59,292 bases of DNA, from contig JAFLSU010000001.1 of NCBI GenBank assembly GCA_022510765.1, positions 134,551-193,842 of the forward strand. The letters run 5' to 3'. Source of the DNA: Christensenellaceae bacterium. Lineage in GTDB: Bacteria; Bacillota; Clostridia; Christensenellales; CAG-138. Below are positions 42,821 to 51,508 of this stretch, one piece after another (the stretch's first letter is position 1; every line of letters starts with the position of its first letter). A model generated the notes under the pieces. That model was not told the DNA's origin, made no database searches, and saw only the letters and a program-made list of their open reading frames with translations. The position numbers and the translations under genes were made by a program.

Positions 42821-43576
42821 ATGAAACGTACATTTGCTATCATCGGTGATCCCGTTTCGCACAGCAGGTCCCCCGATCTATATGCACCAATGTTCCGAAA
42901 ATTTGGAATTGATGCCGATTTTCTGCGCCTTCGCGTAACCCCCGAGGAGCTGCCTAAGATTCGTGAAATAGTGAATCAAGCGGGCTTGCATGGGTTTGCC
43001 GTCACCATGCCCCATAAGCGGACAATACTTGAATACCTCGATTGCATTTCGGACAGCGCAAAATCCGCAGAAAGCGCAAACATAATCACCATCAAAGATA
43101 ACAAGCTCATCGGGCATAATACCGACGGCGATGGGCTTATAAATGCGCTTAATGAAGCAGGCGTGACCGTAGGGGGCAGAAACGTTGTCATTCTTGGCGG
43201 CGGCGGGGCTGCCTTGGGCGCGAACGCTGCCATCGTTCGTAACGGCGGCACGGTCACATTTATAAAACGAAGTTCGGGTCTAAGTCTAAATGATGCGATC
43301 CTTGCCTATGAAATAAATACTGCCGATGTGCTTATAAATGCAACTCCGCTTGGAATGCTTGGGGCTGCTGATTTTGAAGATTTGAGCTTTGTTAGCTCAT
43401 TAAAGCCAAGCTCAGCCGTCGTGGACATGGTCTATACGGACGACGGCACTAACCTTATAAGAGCCGCAAAAGCACGAGGATTGAATGCGATTGACGGAGA
43501 GAGGATACTTTATCATCAAGGCGTGCTTGCGTTTAAACTGTGGACAGGATTTGATTATTCCACGGAAATGGCGTAA
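42821..43576 (+). CDS. aroE: Shikimate dehydrogenase
   Basis: A 251-residue NADP-dependent enzyme that reduces 3-dehydroshikimate to shikimate. It begins MKRTFAIIGDPVSHSRSPDL, and the shikimate-binding SHSRSP is at residues 13-18. VTMPHKRTILEYLD near 65 contains the catalytic Lys. IGHNTDGDGLINALNEAGV near 93 has the catalytic Asp, followed by the NADP motif VVILGGGGAALGANAAIVRN near 126. The C-terminal segment DGERILYHQGVLAFKLWTG completes the fold. It is slightly short of the E. coli enzyme (272 residues). The predicted transcript starts almost at the ATG. Confidence 0.93.
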   Translation: MKRTFAIIGDPVSHSRSPDLYAPMFRKFGIDADFLRLRVTPEELPKIREIVNQAGLHGFAVTMPHKRTILEYLDCISDSAKSAESANIITIKDNKLIGHNTDGDGLINALNEAGVTVGGRNVVILGGGGAALGANAAIVRNGGTVTFIKRSSGLSLNDAILAYEINTADVLINATPLGMLGAADFEDLSFVSSLKPSSAVVDMVYTDDGTNLIRAAKARGLNAIDGERILYHQGVLAFKLWTGFDYSTEMA

Positions 43577-43607
43577 CCCATTCGCAGTCCTGCTCTATCA
43601 TTAAAAC

Positions 43608-43642
43608 GATCCTGCGGGAAAGGTTGCAGTCCCCGCAGGATC
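43608..43642. terminator. Bidirectional terminator between aroE and thrS
   Basis: GATCCTGCGGG (43608-43618) and CCCGCAGGATC (43632-43642) form a perfect 11-bp stem with a 13-nt loop. It separates the convergent genes aroE and thrS. T-runs are short on both sides. Confidence 0.65.
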
Positions 43643-43659
43643 ATCCAATTTATATCATT

Positions 43660-45567
43660 TTACATCGCTTTGGTTGCGATCTCTTCAAGCACCTTCGACG
43701 CAAAATCATCAAGCGTCATTGCGCCGAGATCGCCATCCTTCCTTGAGCGAACGGCAACCACATCGTTCTCTACCTCCTTATCGCCCACGATAAGCATATA
43801 AGGGATCTTCTGCATCTGCGCTTCTCTGATCTTAAAGCCAATCTTCTCGTTGCGCAGATCCGTCTCAACGCGCAGTCCGCGCTTTTCGAGGCTTGCCGCA
43901 ATCTCCTTAACGGCATCGTGCGTGCGATCCGTCATCGCCATGACCATGACCTGCACAGGCGCTATCCAAGTCGGGAACGCTCCCGCGAAATGCTCGGTGA
44001 TCACGCCAATGAAACGCTCAAGCGAGCCGAAAACAACGCGGTGGATCATTACGGGGCGATGCTTCGCGCCATCCGCGCCCGTGTATTCAAGCTCGAACCG
44101 CTCGGGAAGCTGCATATCGAGCTGGATCGTACCGCACTGCCATGTGCGTCCGAGACAGTCGGCAAGATGGAAGTCCAGTTTGGGACCATAGAACGCGCCA
44201 TCGCCTTCGTTGATAACAAAATCCTTCCCAAGCTCCGTAATAGCCGCCTTGAGGGTATCGGTCGCAAACTCCCAGTCCTTTATATCGCCAATGTGATCCT
44301 CGGGCATGGTGGAAAGCTCAATGGTGTAGGAAAGGCCGAAGGTCGAATACACTTCGTCGAACAGGCGCGTGACGTTCTTTATCTCGTCCTTCATCTGGTC
44401 CCAAGTCATAAAGATATGCGCGTCATCCTGCGTGAAGCAGCGAACGCGGAACAGACCGTGCAGCGCGCCCGACAGCTCATGGCGATGAACGAGTCCAAGC
44501 TCACCCATGCGCAGGGGCAGGTCGCGATAGGAGCGCATCTCCGTCTGATACACAAGCATTCCACCCGGGCAGTTCATGGGCTTGATCGCAAAATCCGTCT
44601 CATCGATGACGGTCGAATACATGTTGTTCTTGTAGTGATCCCAATGGCCTGAACGCTCCCACAGGCTGCGGTTCAGCATCATCGGAGTGGAAATTTCAAC
44701 ATAGCCATAGCGCTTATGCACTTCACGCCAGTAGTCAACGAGCGTATTCTTCAGCACCATGCCCTTCGGCAGATAGAACGGGAAGCCCGGGCCCTCGTCC
44801 ATTATCGCGAACAATCCCAGTTCCTTGCCGAGCTTACGATGGTCACGCTTCTTTGCCTCCTCGAGCATATGGATGTACTCATCCAAATCCGCCTTCTTTT
44901 CAAAAGCGGTGGCATAGATGCGTTTGAGCATCTTATTCTTTTCGCTTCCGCGCCAATACGCGCCCGCAACGCTCATTATCTTGATATTCTTGCATTTACC
45001 CGTGCTTTCGAGATGGGGGCCTGCGCAGAGGTCTACGAAGTCGCCCTGCCGATAGAAGCTGATAACGGCATCCTCGGGCAGGTCATTGATAAGCTCGACC
45101 TTGTACGGCTCACCCTGCTCCTCCATGTACCTGATCGCTTCCTCACGAGGCAGCTCGAACCGCTCAAGGGGCAGATTCTCGGATACTATCTTTGCGATTT
45201 CCTTTTCAATCTTTGGGAAATCCTCAGGGCTGAACGGTACTTCGGTGTCAAAATCATAGTAGAAGCCGTTGTCGATAGCGGGGCCGATGGCGAGCTTTAC
45301 CTCCGGCCATATCCTCTTTACAGCCTGGGCAAGTATGTGGGAACCCGTATGACGATACGTCCATTTGCCGCCGTCGTCCGCAAAGGTGAGGAGTTTTAAT
45401 TCATGATCCCCACGGATCGGCAGCGCCGCATCATAGAGATGTCCGTCAAGCTCCGCCGCAAGGGTCGCCTTGCGAAGCCTTGGGCTTATGCTTTCTGCGA
45501 TGGCATATGCGTTTACGCCATCCTCATACTGACGTATCGAGCCGTCAGGAAAAGTGATGTTCATCAT
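43660..45567 (-). CDS. thrS: Threonyl-tRNA synthetase
   Basis: A 635-residue class II synthetase. It attaches threonine to tRNA-Thr. Residues 1-62 form the TGS domain (MMNITFPDGSIRQYEDGVNA). The editing domain follows, with HILAQAVKRIWP near 76 and the Cys/His pair GDFVDLCAGPHLEST near 176. The class II catalytic core has motif 2 in GELGLVHRHELSGALHGLFR near 357 and motif 3 at GSLERFIGVITEHF near 509. The anticodon-binding domain is at 535-635. The start could also be the second Met. Expression is controlled by a T-box leader just upstream. Confidence 0.97.
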   Translation of the reverse strand: MMNITFPDGSIRQYEDGVNAYAIAESISPRLRKATLAAELDGHLYDAALPIRGDHELKLLTFADDGGKWTYRHTGSHILAQAVKRIWPEVKLAIGPAIDNGFYYDFDTEVPFSPEDFPKIEKEIAKIVSENLPLERFELPREEAIRYMEEQGEPYKVELINDLPEDAVISFYRQGDFVDLCAGPHLESTGKCKNIKIMSVAGAYWRGSEKNKMLKRIYATAFEKKADLDEYIHMLEEAKKRDHRKLGKELGLFAIMDEGPGFPFYLPKGMVLKNTLVDYWREVHKRYGYVEISTPMMLNRSLWERSGHWDHYKNNMYSTVIDETDFAIKPMNCPGGMLVYQTEMRSYRDLPLRMGELGLVHRHELSGALHGLFRVRCFTQDDAHIFMTWDQMKDEIKNVTRLFDEVYSTFGLSYTIELSTMPEDHIGDIKDWEFATDTLKAAITELGKDFVINEGDGAFYGPKLDFHLADCLGRTWQCGTIQLDMQLPERFELEYTGADGAKHRPVMIHRVVFGSLERFIGVITEHFAGAFPTWIAPVQVMVMAMTDRTHDAVKEIAASLEKRGLRVETDLRNEKIGFKIREAQMQKIPYMLIVGDKEVENDVVAVRSRKDGDLGAMTLDDFASKVLEEIATKAM

Positions 45568-45619
45568 AATAAAACCTTTCTCCTTTGGTTGTTATTCTAT
45601 CCCGTGGAGGCGCAGATAT

Positions 45620-45860
45620 AATAAAAACCGTCCTTGAAACAACTTCAAGGACGGCAGTTACCGCGGTTCCACCTTGATTGCAGGGAAGCAAAAAATCCCT
45701 GCCGCTCAAAAGATTTAAGGCACTCCTGCCGCGGCGCATCCGCCGCTGCGGTCACAAGTTGGTTTTAGCTGGTGCCGTTCGCAGACCGCTTTCAGCCAAG
45801 GCAGTCATTCTCTTATCCGAACTTATACATCCGCCAGTATCTTGATCAACCCGCAATTTT
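45620..45860 (-). promoter_or_regulatory. T-box leader of thrS
   Basis: T-box RNAs sense uncharged tRNA and allow transcription of aminoacyl-tRNA synthetase genes. The conserved T-box AAGGTGGAACCGCGG lies at 45675-45661 on the minus strand. It is preceded by a stem-rich region and followed by a terminator hairpin. Stem I falls within about 45840-45750. A candidate specifier ACC (threonine) is at 45773-45771, in the context GGCACCAG. The codon assignment is an inference from context. Confidence 0.88.
45621..45654 (-). terminator. T-box-controlled terminator
   Basis: CCGTCCTTGAA and TTCAAGGACGG (45654-45644 and 45638-45628) form a perfect 11-bp stem with a 5-nt loop, followed by TTTTTATT on the minus strand. 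It is the terminator that uncharged tRNA-Thr would prevent by stabilising the alternative antiterminator. Confidence 0.85.
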
Positions 45861-45865
45861 GATAC

Positions 45866-45894
45866 ATTATAAAGACGCTTCAATAAATTGTCAA
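45866..45894 (-). promoter_or_regulatory. Promoter of the thrS T-box transcript
   Basis: TTGACA (45894-45889) and TATAAT (45871-45866) both match consensus and are 17 nt apart. Transcription would begin near 45859, giving a leader of about 290 nt before the thrS start. Confidence 0.85.
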
Positions 45895-46075
45895 GCACCT
45901 TTTTCAGGCTTTTGCACATAATACAATGTGGGATTTCCATGAGGCTTGCATAGGTGGATGATCCTTCCAATGATTTGCGCCATCCGTAAGCAATGCGCAT
46001 GGCTAAGAGCGGTTATGCTGCGGATGGCACATTCCCCAAGTGCGATCGAACTTGGGTGAAAGGCTTGGTAATTTT

Positions 46076-46813
46076 ATGCAAACATACTCCATCATCACAT
46101 ATGATTATGATGTAAACATGGAGAAGCTTCTCATAAGGAGGCTGCGCAAACAGGAATTTGAACCCGAAATAGATTCGTCCGAATCAAAAAAACGGGTTAC
46201 GATAACTATTTCCGATGATGAATGCCTTGTGAAGCTCAGCAATGCGCTTTCGGAGCTTATACTCATCGACCTCCGGCATCTCGAAATTGCACGAATAGCG
46301 AACGCGCTTCCATTCACTCGGGAGGAAAAGCGCAAACTGCTCCCCCGCGCTCTCAAAAGCTCCATTCAATACTCGGACTACTCCAAAACCGCAAAGGAAT
46401 TATACGATTACTTAACCGAAAACGATATTTTGATCGTTGAAGGCTATATGCGTTTCCGTATGCAGGACGTCATGGAAACATGGTCGGTATGCGTTGACAC
46501 CGCAGCCGAAGAACAGCTCTTGCACGAGGAATACATGGAGCTCATGCGGCTTCTCGGCATGTTTACGGAGCTTCGCGCTCCCGCCACGGGCGCGGTCACC
46601 ATAATCATGCACCCCGACGGCAGCAGCACCATAACCGACGAAAACGAAGTGCGCATTGACTGTGCGCAGGGAAACGACGGAGGTGTATTAAGTATGCTTA
46701 TCGGCATGGCCCCTGAGAAAATCTACATATACGATTTAAGCCGGGGACGGAATTCGAACCTGAAGGAAAGCATAAAAACGCTGTTCGGGTCAAGGGTTAG
46801 CTGCTACAGTTAA
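46076..46813 (+). CDS. YtxC-like sporulation protein
   Basis: A 245-residue protein resembling YtxC, a sporulation-associated protein found next to thrS in many Bacillota. It begins MQTYSIITYDYDVNMEKLLI and has the conserved central segment VEGYMRFRMQDVMETWSVCV followed by EEQLLHEEYMELMRLLGMF. The C-terminal part (FTELRAPATGAVTIIMHP) differs in detail. The molecular role is unknown. The position beside thrS, although on the opposite strand here, agrees with the family's usual neighbourhood. The start at 46076 has GAAAGG 12 nt before it. An alternative GTG at 46040 adds 12 residues. Confidence 0.75.
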   Translation: MQTYSIITYDYDVNMEKLLIRRLRKQEFEPEIDSSESKKRVTITISDDECLVKLSNALSELILIDLRHLEIARIANALPFTREEKRKLLPRALKSSIQYSDYSKTAKELYDYLTENDILIVEGYMRFRMQDVMETWSVCVDTAAEEQLLHEEYMELMRLLGMFTELRAPATGAVTIIMHPDGSSTITDENEVRIDCAQGNDGGVLSMLIGMAPEKIYIYDLSRGRNSNLKESIKTLFGSRVSCYS

Positions 46814-46882
46814 GGCGGGGTGAGTCATGACAGATAAACAAGGCAAGCTCGAACGACATGATTGCAGCCCACAAATCTGTCA

Positions 46883-47770
46883 TCACCCGGCAGTGTCCTC
46901 CCTTTCCCTGCCGAGTTTAACCTCTCTCGCATAATAGAAAATGTATTGCTGAACGATGCCTGAATACCTTCCGATGCTCTCGACGGCATGGTTCAGCTCC
47001 GCCTTGGTGGGCTGTTCGCTTCCAAAGAAAAGCTCCGTCATCGCCCGCCCGATCCAAACATCAATCGGGAACGCATCCGTATGCCCGAGCGAGAACAGCA
47101 GCACGCAGTCGGCAACCTTGGGACCAACTCCCGGGAAGGTCAGAAGCTCCTTCCTTGCTTGATTTAGCGGAAGGCCTCGAAGCGTTTCAAGGTCGTAGCC
47201 CTCGCCTATACGCCTTGCGGAGGCCTTGATGTACGGTGCTCGATAGCCGGTTCCTATAGCTTTAAGCTCGTCCTCAGAAAGTGCAGCTATCCGCTCCGCA
47301 GCAGGAAATGCGTACAGTTTTTCTCCCTTAAGCTCAATTTCTTCGCCGCACAGCCTGCAAAGGCGTTCAACAATGCCCGAAATGCGCTTAATATTATTGT
47401 TTGCGGAGATTATGAACGAAATCAACGCTTCAAACGGTTCCTGATTGAACACGCGTATACCCGACGCACCCGGCAGGCACACGCAGAGACGCGGATCCCT
47501 TGCCAAGGAGCGTTCTATGGACATATAGTCGCGTTCGAGATCAAAATAATCAATAAATATCCGCTCATCGCCTGGAGCGCATGGAAATATGGTAAGTTCA
47601 TCCCCGCTCTTGGATACCTTTACGGCACGGGAACGAACAACTCCAAGCCAGGATTCACCATCCGCACAAGGCGTCCAACGGAACGCCTGTCCGCATTTAC
47701 AGCTCTTTTCCAGATCAAATTCTTCGATCCCGCTGATTCTTAGTGTTTTATCAATCAATGAATACTTCAT
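46883..47770 (-). CDS. 8-oxoguanine DNA glycosylase (OGG1-type)
   Basis: A 295-residue base-excision repair enzyme of the HhH-GPD superfamily. The helix-hairpin-helix reads LLTFPGVGPKVADCVLLF near 208, with the catalytic Lys in PKVADC. The catalytic Asp lies in DAFPIDVWIGRAM near 234. The N-terminal part, DLEKSCKCGQAFRWTPCADG near 20, is the OGG-type beta domain that recognises oxidised guanine. It removes 8-oxoguanine paired with C and cleaves the strand by beta-elimination. It is larger than MutM-independent archaeal AGOG enzymes and close to the human form in domain order. No operon partner is obvious. Confidence 0.9.
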   Translation of the reverse strand: MKYSLIDKTLRISGIEEFDLEKSCKCGQAFRWTPCADGESWLGVVRSRAVKVSKSGDELTIFPCAPGDERIFIDYFDLERDYMSIERSLARDPRLCVCLPGASGIRVFNQEPFEALISFIISANNNIKRISGIVERLCRLCGEEIELKGEKLYAFPAAERIAALSEDELKAIGTGYRAPYIKASARRIGEGYDLETLRGLPLNQARKELLTFPGVGPKVADCVLLFSLGHTDAFPIDVWIGRAMTELFFGSEQPTKAELNHAVESIGRYSGIVQQYIFYYAREVKLGREREDTAG

Positions 47771-47808
47771 GCAGCTATTTTACAACATTTTTCAACCTTT
47801 TTAAAGTA

Positions 47809-47835
47809 CAAAAAACGGCATCTCACGCGATGCCG
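47809..47835 (-). terminator. Terminator of the small lipoprotein gene
   Basis: On the minus strand CGGCATC (47835-47829) and GATGCCG (47822-47816) form a 7-bp stem with a 6-nt loop, followed by TTTTTTG. This is a typical intrinsic terminator. It lies in the first unit of a 42-bp tandem repeat whose other copies have lost perfect pairing. Confidence 0.7.
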
Positions 47836-47940
47836 CAGGAGGTAAATGTGTTAATAACGGTATCTTATTCGATGCAGCGGGAGGTAAAGGTGTTCATAAC
47901 TGCGTCTTATGCGATGAAGCAGAACGTTATTCTGATCATT
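47815..47940. repeat. Three tandem 42-bp repeats
   Basis: Units start at 47815, 47857 and 47899, each beginning AC(G/T)G(C/T)ATCT or similar. They share a core resembling ATGC(C/A)GC(A/G)GGAGGTAAA. In the plus-strand frame they translate as 14-residue repeats (TASHAMPQEVNVLI, TVSYSMQREVKVFI, TASYAMKQNVILII). The unit length is a multiple of 3 and changes favour conservative substitutions, so coding is possible, although no start is convincing. The first unit contains the terminator of the gene on the opposite strand. Confidence 0.7.
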
Positions 47941-48208
47941 CCCTAGTGGATAATGGCTCCACTGTTTCCGGCATGGACTCATCGATCGCAGCCGAGTCGA
48001 AGCCATCCTCATTCGCTCCATCTACGGTCGGATTAGGAGTTACAATAGGTCTTTTTGTGGGGTCGGGAACTCCCGTGGGAGACACGGTGACGATAGGTTC
48101 CTCGGTGTCAAAATTGCTTGACAGGTTGCTTGAGGTCATCGGCTTTGTACATGCAAAAACCGACAGCAGCATGGAAGTTGTGAGCGTGACGACAAATAGT
48201 TTTTTCAT
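47936..48208 (-). CDS. Small lipoprotein
   Basis: A 90-residue exported protein. The N-terminus MKKLFVVTLTTSMLLSVFAC is a lipoprotein signal peptide with a lipobox ending VFAC, so Cys20 would be acylated and the protein anchored outside the membrane. The remainder is rich in Pro, Thr, Ser, Asp and Glu (TVSPTGVPDPTKRPIVTPNP) and is probably disordered. GAAAGG precedes the ATG at 48208 by about 6 nt. The function is unknown; the linker-like composition suggests a spacer or a protein whose functional domain was lost. Confidence 0.75.
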   Translation of the reverse strand: MKKLFVVTLTTSMLLSVFACTKPMTSSNLSSNFDTEEPIVTVSPTGVPDPTKRPIVTPNPTVDGANEDGFDSAAIDESMPETVEPLSTRE

Positions 48209-48512
48209 GCTAAGCCTTTCTTCCCGCAATTCGCAGGATAGGTGCGCGGCACCGCAAATATTCGGTTGGATTCACATTCCAAGACGAGGTGGATGAATGA
48301 TGGAATGCTTATCAAACTTCACCTTTCCTTATATAGGATACAGAAACTCAAAGCGATGTCAACAGTCGGCACGAATTGTTAACAAAAAATTTACAATTTC
48401 ATAACGCAATCGTTAAATATATGAAAACACCGCTCTCGTTTTAACGAATGCGGTGTTGATTATGAACTCAGTAAGCTAAAGTAAAACCTACTCGAAGTCC
48501 TTTTATTATGAC
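48209..48512. other. Intergenic region before the lipoprotein gene, with the L27 terminator
   Basis: This 304-nt stretch holds no gene. It contains the terminator at 48426-48457 of the ribosomal-protein operon and AT-rich sequence that probably includes the lipoprotein promoter. TGAAATTGTAAATTTTT on the minus strand near 48385-48401 is a feature-poor AT tract. Confidence 0.5.
48426..48457 (-). terminator. Terminator of the rplU-prp-rpmA operon
   Basis: AACACCGC (48457-48450) pairs with GCGGTGTT (48433-48426) on the minus strand. An inner TCGTT/AACGA pairing and a following TTTTCATATATTT tract complete it. It lies 56 nt after the rpmA stop. Confidence 0.75.
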
Positions 48513-48803
48513 TTAGCCAGCTATTTCCTCGGGGTATACGCTGACACACTTGCGACCGCCGTGCTTGGTCTCAAAGCGAAGAACGCCGTCAACCTTTGCA
48601 AACAGGGTGTCATCCTTACCGATACCAACGTTGGTGCCGGGATGGAAATGGGTGCCGCGCTGCCTGACAAGGATGTTGCCCGCAAGCACGAACTGACCGT
48701 CCGCACGCTTCGGCCCTAGACGCTTGGATTCGCTTTCACGGCCGTTACGGGAGCTACCTACGCCCTTCTTATGTGCGAAAAGCTGCAGATTAATCCTGAA
48801 CAT
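48513..48803 (-). CDS. rpmA: 50S ribosomal protein L27
   Basis: A 96-residue ribosomal protein. It begins with the extension [20 protein letters not shown], typical of Firmicutes, in which the protease Prp cuts after NLQLF to expose AHKKG. The mature N-terminus reaches the peptidyl-transferase centre. [20 protein letters not shown] and [20 protein letters not shown] are standard L27 segments. It is the last gene of rplU-prp-rpmA, starting 2 nt after the prp stop. Confidence 0.97.
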   Translation of the reverse strand: MFRINLQLFAHKKGVGSSRNGRESESKRLGPKRADGQFVLAGNILVRQRGTHFHPGTNVGIGKDDTLFAKVDGVLRFETKHGGRKCVSVYPEEIAG

Positions 48804-48805
48804 AC

Positions 48806-49135
48806 TTAAACCTCCCTCTCTATCAGTTTGAGATAATCACAATATTCATCCTGTATGGAACGAAGTCCTACGAGCATCGTCCCGAGTATCAATTCCGCCC
48901 TTTGCCATTGCTCATCCTCAACGGATCCATCGAGCATCAGGCGGAGACATCCGTCCTCCATCTCAAACGCCGCAGAACAACCGATAAGCTCGGTTATGCC
49001 CAGAACGGCAGTCTGCGTGACTGCGGAAATCGCAGCGCATACGATATCCTCGCCTGCATCCGCATAATCCGCATGCCCGACGGCATCGAAGCCAACGAGC
49101 CTGCCACCCTTACGAAAGACGGTAATCACGGTCAT
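48806..49135 (-). CDS. prp: Ribosomal-processing cysteine protease Prp
   Basis: A 109-residue protease that removes the N-terminal extension of L27. The catalytic His is in [19 protein letters not shown] (His21) and the catalytic Cys in DIVCAAI (Cys33). These two residues and the spacing match the YsxB/Prp family. The length is standard. It lies between rplU and rpmA, with 11 nt to rplU and 2 nt to rpmA, so the protease and its substrate are made together. Confidence 0.96.
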   Translation of the reverse strand: MTVITVFRKGGRLVGFDAVGHADYADAGEDIVCAAISAVTQTAVLGITELIGCSAAFEMEDGCLRLMLDGSVEDEQWQRAELILGTMLVGLRSIQDEYCDYLKLIEREV

Positions 49136-49146
49136 ACAGCTTCCTC

Positions 49147-49452
49147 TCAGCCGATCGAAAGAATCTTGACCTTAGTATATGGCTGGCGATGACCCTGCTT
49201 TTTGCGATAATCCTTTTTCGGCTTATACTTGAAAACGATTACCTTCTTGCCCTTGCCATGCTCAAGCACTTCTGCATTTGCGGAAGCACCCGCGACCACG
49301 GGCTTGCCGATCTTGACATTTTCGCCATCAGCCATCAACAGAACGTCGAATTTAACGTTTGCGCCAACCTCTGCGTCGAGCTTCTCGACCATGATCTCGC
49401 TGCCAACCTCGACCTTGTACTGTTTACCGCCGGTTACTATGATTGCGTACAC
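49147..49452 (-). CDS. rplU: 50S ribosomal protein L21
   Basis: A 101-residue ribosomal protein that contacts 23S rRNA. It starts with GTG ([20 protein letters not shown]), with AGGAGG 9 nt upstream. [20 protein letters not shown] and [20 protein letters not shown] are the conserved middle and C-terminal rRNA-binding parts. It is the first gene of rplU-prp-rpmA, preceded by an L21-type leader and a promoter. Confidence 0.97.
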   Translation of the reverse strand: MYAIIVTGGKQYKVEVGSEIMVEKLDAEVGANVKFDVLLMADGENVKIGKPVVAGASANAEVLEHGKGKKVIVFKYKPKKDYRKKQGHRQPYTKVKILSIG

Positions 49453-49463
49453 TCAGATTTCCT

Positions 49464-49540
49464 CCTCTATCCAGTCTCGCCCTTATGGTGAGCGCAAAAC
49501 TGCATCCGCGCTTCTTAAACCGTTTCGGAGCGGCTCACCG
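49464..49540 (-). ncRNA. L21 leader (autoregulatory RNA)
   Basis: The leader before rplU starts with GGTGAGC (49539-49533), which pairs with GCTCACC (49493-49487). Between them is a compact fold including AAGCGCGGATGCAGTTTTGCGC. This arrangement matches the Firmicutes L21 leader, thought to bind L21 and repress the operon. It ends a few nucleotides before the AGGAGG of rplU. Confidence 0.65.
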
Positions 49541-49544
49541 AATT

Positions 49545-49573
49545 ATGATACCACTTTTGACACGGAATGTCAA
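49545..49573 (-). promoter_or_regulatory. Promoter of the rplU-prp-rpmA operon
   Basis: TTGACA (49573-49568) and TATCAT (49550-49545) are 17 nt apart on the minus strand. The transcript would start near 49539, exactly at the 5' side of the L21 leader stem. Confidence 0.8.
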
Positions 49574-49633
49574 TAAAAAATAGGCGGTTCATTTATATAT
49601 TTCATAGCGAATCTTACTCATCACGAACACATC

Positions 49634-49663
49634 AAGACCTACGTCACGAAGGACGTAGGTCTT
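49634..49663. terminator. Terminator after the SEC-C gene
   Basis: AAGACCTACGTC (49634-49645) and GACGTAGGTCTT (49652-49663) form a perfect 12-bp stem with a 6-nt loop. It lies between the SEC-C protein gene and the rplU promoter. T-rich sequence follows on the plus strand and is weak on the minus strand. Confidence 0.6.
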
Positions 49664-49740
49664 AGTTTTCTGCAAGCTCAATCTCAACCATTGACATTGA
49701 GCCTAAAAATACTCATGCTAACGCAAGCAATGGACATTCG

Positions 49741-50250
49741 TCAGTCGGCGGAGCGGCCACAGCATTTCTTATACTTCTTGCCGCTTCCGCACGGGCAGGG
49801 CTCGTTCGGGCCGACCTTTGGGCTATTGTTTACGAATTGCTTCGACTCACGCCATTTTTTGGTGATCTCCTTGCGGCGTTCCTCCGAAAGCACGGCGTTC
49901 CACTCATTGAGGTTATACAGCCAATGCGCCTTTGCCTCGTGCATATTGAAATAGAGTTTTTCAAAATCAATATCGAGCGAAATCTCAGAATCAGTCTCGA
50001 TATTTTCAATATCAAGCTCCGCATTCAGACTTGTATTGATGCCATCAAGGAAGCCCGCGAAAACCGCTTCGGGCATATCGAATGCCTCCGCGAGGTCGCT
50101 CACCTTGCCCTCGTATTTGATCGAGATGTCCGAAAGGATCTTTTTATATGCCTTGGTTTCAATGGCAAAATAATTATCCCAAAACTCCTTCAGCTCGCGC
50201 TCGTTAGCCGATGCACCGGCAATTTGCTGCCAATCGTTATACAAACCCAT
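49741..50250 (-). CDS. SEC-C zinc-binding domain protein
   Basis: A 169-residue protein. The C-terminal motif [20 protein letters not shown] is a SEC-C zinc-binding domain with the Cys-X-Cys...Cys-Cys pattern, as in the SecA tail. The N-terminal 130 residues are acidic and helical ([20 protein letters not shown]) and include a conserved-looking [18 protein letters not shown]. Proteins of this layout are common in Clostridia; their role is unknown, possibly binding ribosomes or SecB-like partners. It follows icd by 43 nt and may be co-transcribed. Confidence 0.8.
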   Translation of the reverse strand: MGLYNDWQQIAGASANERELKEFWDNYFAIETKAYKKILSDISIKYEGKVSDLAEAFDMPEAVFAGFLDGINTSLNAELDIENIETDSEISLDIDFEKLYFNMHEAKAHWLYNLNEWNAVLSEERRKEITKKWRESKQFVNNSPKVGPNEPCPCGSGKKYKKCCGRSAD

Positions 50251-50293
50251 TATACTATCTCCATGCCACGCTCTTTACTTAGCTCTTTACACA

Positions 50294-51508
50294 TTATGCG
50301 AGCAGCGCTTCAAGGTTCTCACGAATCTTCTTGATGAAGCCCTCGGTGCTGCAAACGTTCTTTTCTTCCATATCCGCAAGGAGCGCAAGGTCCTTGGTCA
50401 TATAGCCGCTTGCAATCGTATCGAGGGAAGCCTTCTCGAGCATATCGGCAAAGTGCATCAGCTCGGGCAGCTCGTCAAGCTCACCGCGCTTGCGGAGCGC
50501 ACCGCTCCACGCGAATATGGTCGCCATGGAGTTTGTAGAGGTGCTTTCACCGTTGAGATGCTTGTAATAATGCTTAGTAACAGTGCCGTGCGCCGCCTCA
50601 TACTCATAGTTGCCATCGGGCGAAACGAGAACGCTCGTCATCATTGCAAGGCTGCCGAACGCGGTAGCAACCATATCGCTCTGAACATCGCCGTCATAGT
50701 TCTTGAGCGCCCAGATGAAGCCGCCTTCGGAACGGATGACCCTTGCTACTGCGTCATCTATCAAAGTATAGAAGTAGGTGATGCCCAGTTCTTCGAACTT
50801 CTCCTTATACTTCTCATCATAGATATTCTGGAAGATATCCTTGAAGGTATGGTCATACTTCTTGGAGATGGTATCCTTGGTGGAGAACCACAGATCCTGC
50901 TTGGTCGCAATTGCGTACTGGAAACAGGCGTTTGCAAAGCTCTCGATCGAATCGTCCTTATTGTATGTACCCATAAGAACGCCGGGGCATTTGAACTCGA
51001 AAACGGTTTCATCGAAAACAACGTTTCCATCGGCATCCGTGAACTTTATCTCCGCTTTGCCGGGGCCGGGTACGCGGAACTCCGTGCACTTATAGATGTC
51101 ACCGTATGCGTGACGAGCAATGGTGATGGGCTTCTTCCAGCTCCTGACGGAGGGCTTGAGGCAATCCATGGTTATGGGCGCACGGAACACGGTTCCGTCG
51201 AGAATAGCACGAATCGTACCGTTGGGACTCTTGTACATACGCTTGAGGTTGTACTCGGTCATGCGCTGAGCGTTGGGGGTGATGGTTGCGCACTTAACGC
51301 CAACGCCGTACTTTTTGCAGGCTTCCGCTGCGTCAACGGTAATCTGGTCATCAGTCTCGTCCCTCTTGACAAGGCCGAGGTCGTAATACTCGGTCTTAAG
51401 ATCAACGAAAGGAAGAATCAGCTCGTCCTTGAGGATCTTCCAGATGATACGGGTCATTTCATCGCCGTCCATCTCAACCAAGGGGGTCTTCATCTGAATC
51501 TTTGCCAT
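50294..51508 (-). CDS. icd: NADP-dependent isocitrate dehydrogenase (eukaryotic-type)
   Basis: A 404-residue enzyme oxidising isocitrate to 2-oxoglutarate. It starts [20 protein letters not shown], characteristic of the homodimeric eukaryotic-like subfamily II. The substrate-binding [19 protein letters not shown] is near 94, the metal- and isocitrate-binding region [20 protein letters not shown] near 247, and the NADP region [20 protein letters not shown] near 312. GGAGATTTTATC precedes the ATG at 51508. The longer frame from 51577 adds 23 unlikely residues. In anaerobes it often supplies 2-oxoglutarate for glutamate synthesis. Confidence 0.95.
   Translation of the reverse strand: MAKIQMKTPLVEMDGDEMTRIIWKILKDELILPFVDLKTEYYDLGLVKRDETDDQITVDAAEACKKYGVGVKCATITPNAQRMTEYNLKRMYKSPNGTIRAILDGTVFRAPITMDCLKPSVRSWKKPITIARHAYGDIYKCTEFRVPGPGKAEIKFTDADGNVVFDETVFEFKCPGVLMGTYNKDDSIESFANACFQYAIATKQDLWFSTKDTISKKYDHTFKDIFQNIYDEKYKEKFEELGITYFYTLIDDAVARVIRSEGGFIWALKNYDGDVQSDMVATAFGSLAMMTSVLVSPDGNYEYEAAHGTVTKHYYKHLNGESTSTNSMATIFAWSGALRKRGELDELPELMHFADMLEKASLDTIASGYMTKDLALLADMEEKNVCSTEGFIKKIRENLEALLA

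Noticed and set aside
43918-44652. Plus-strand ORF of 244 codons
   Set aside because: It is antisense to thrS and encodes no recognisable protein.
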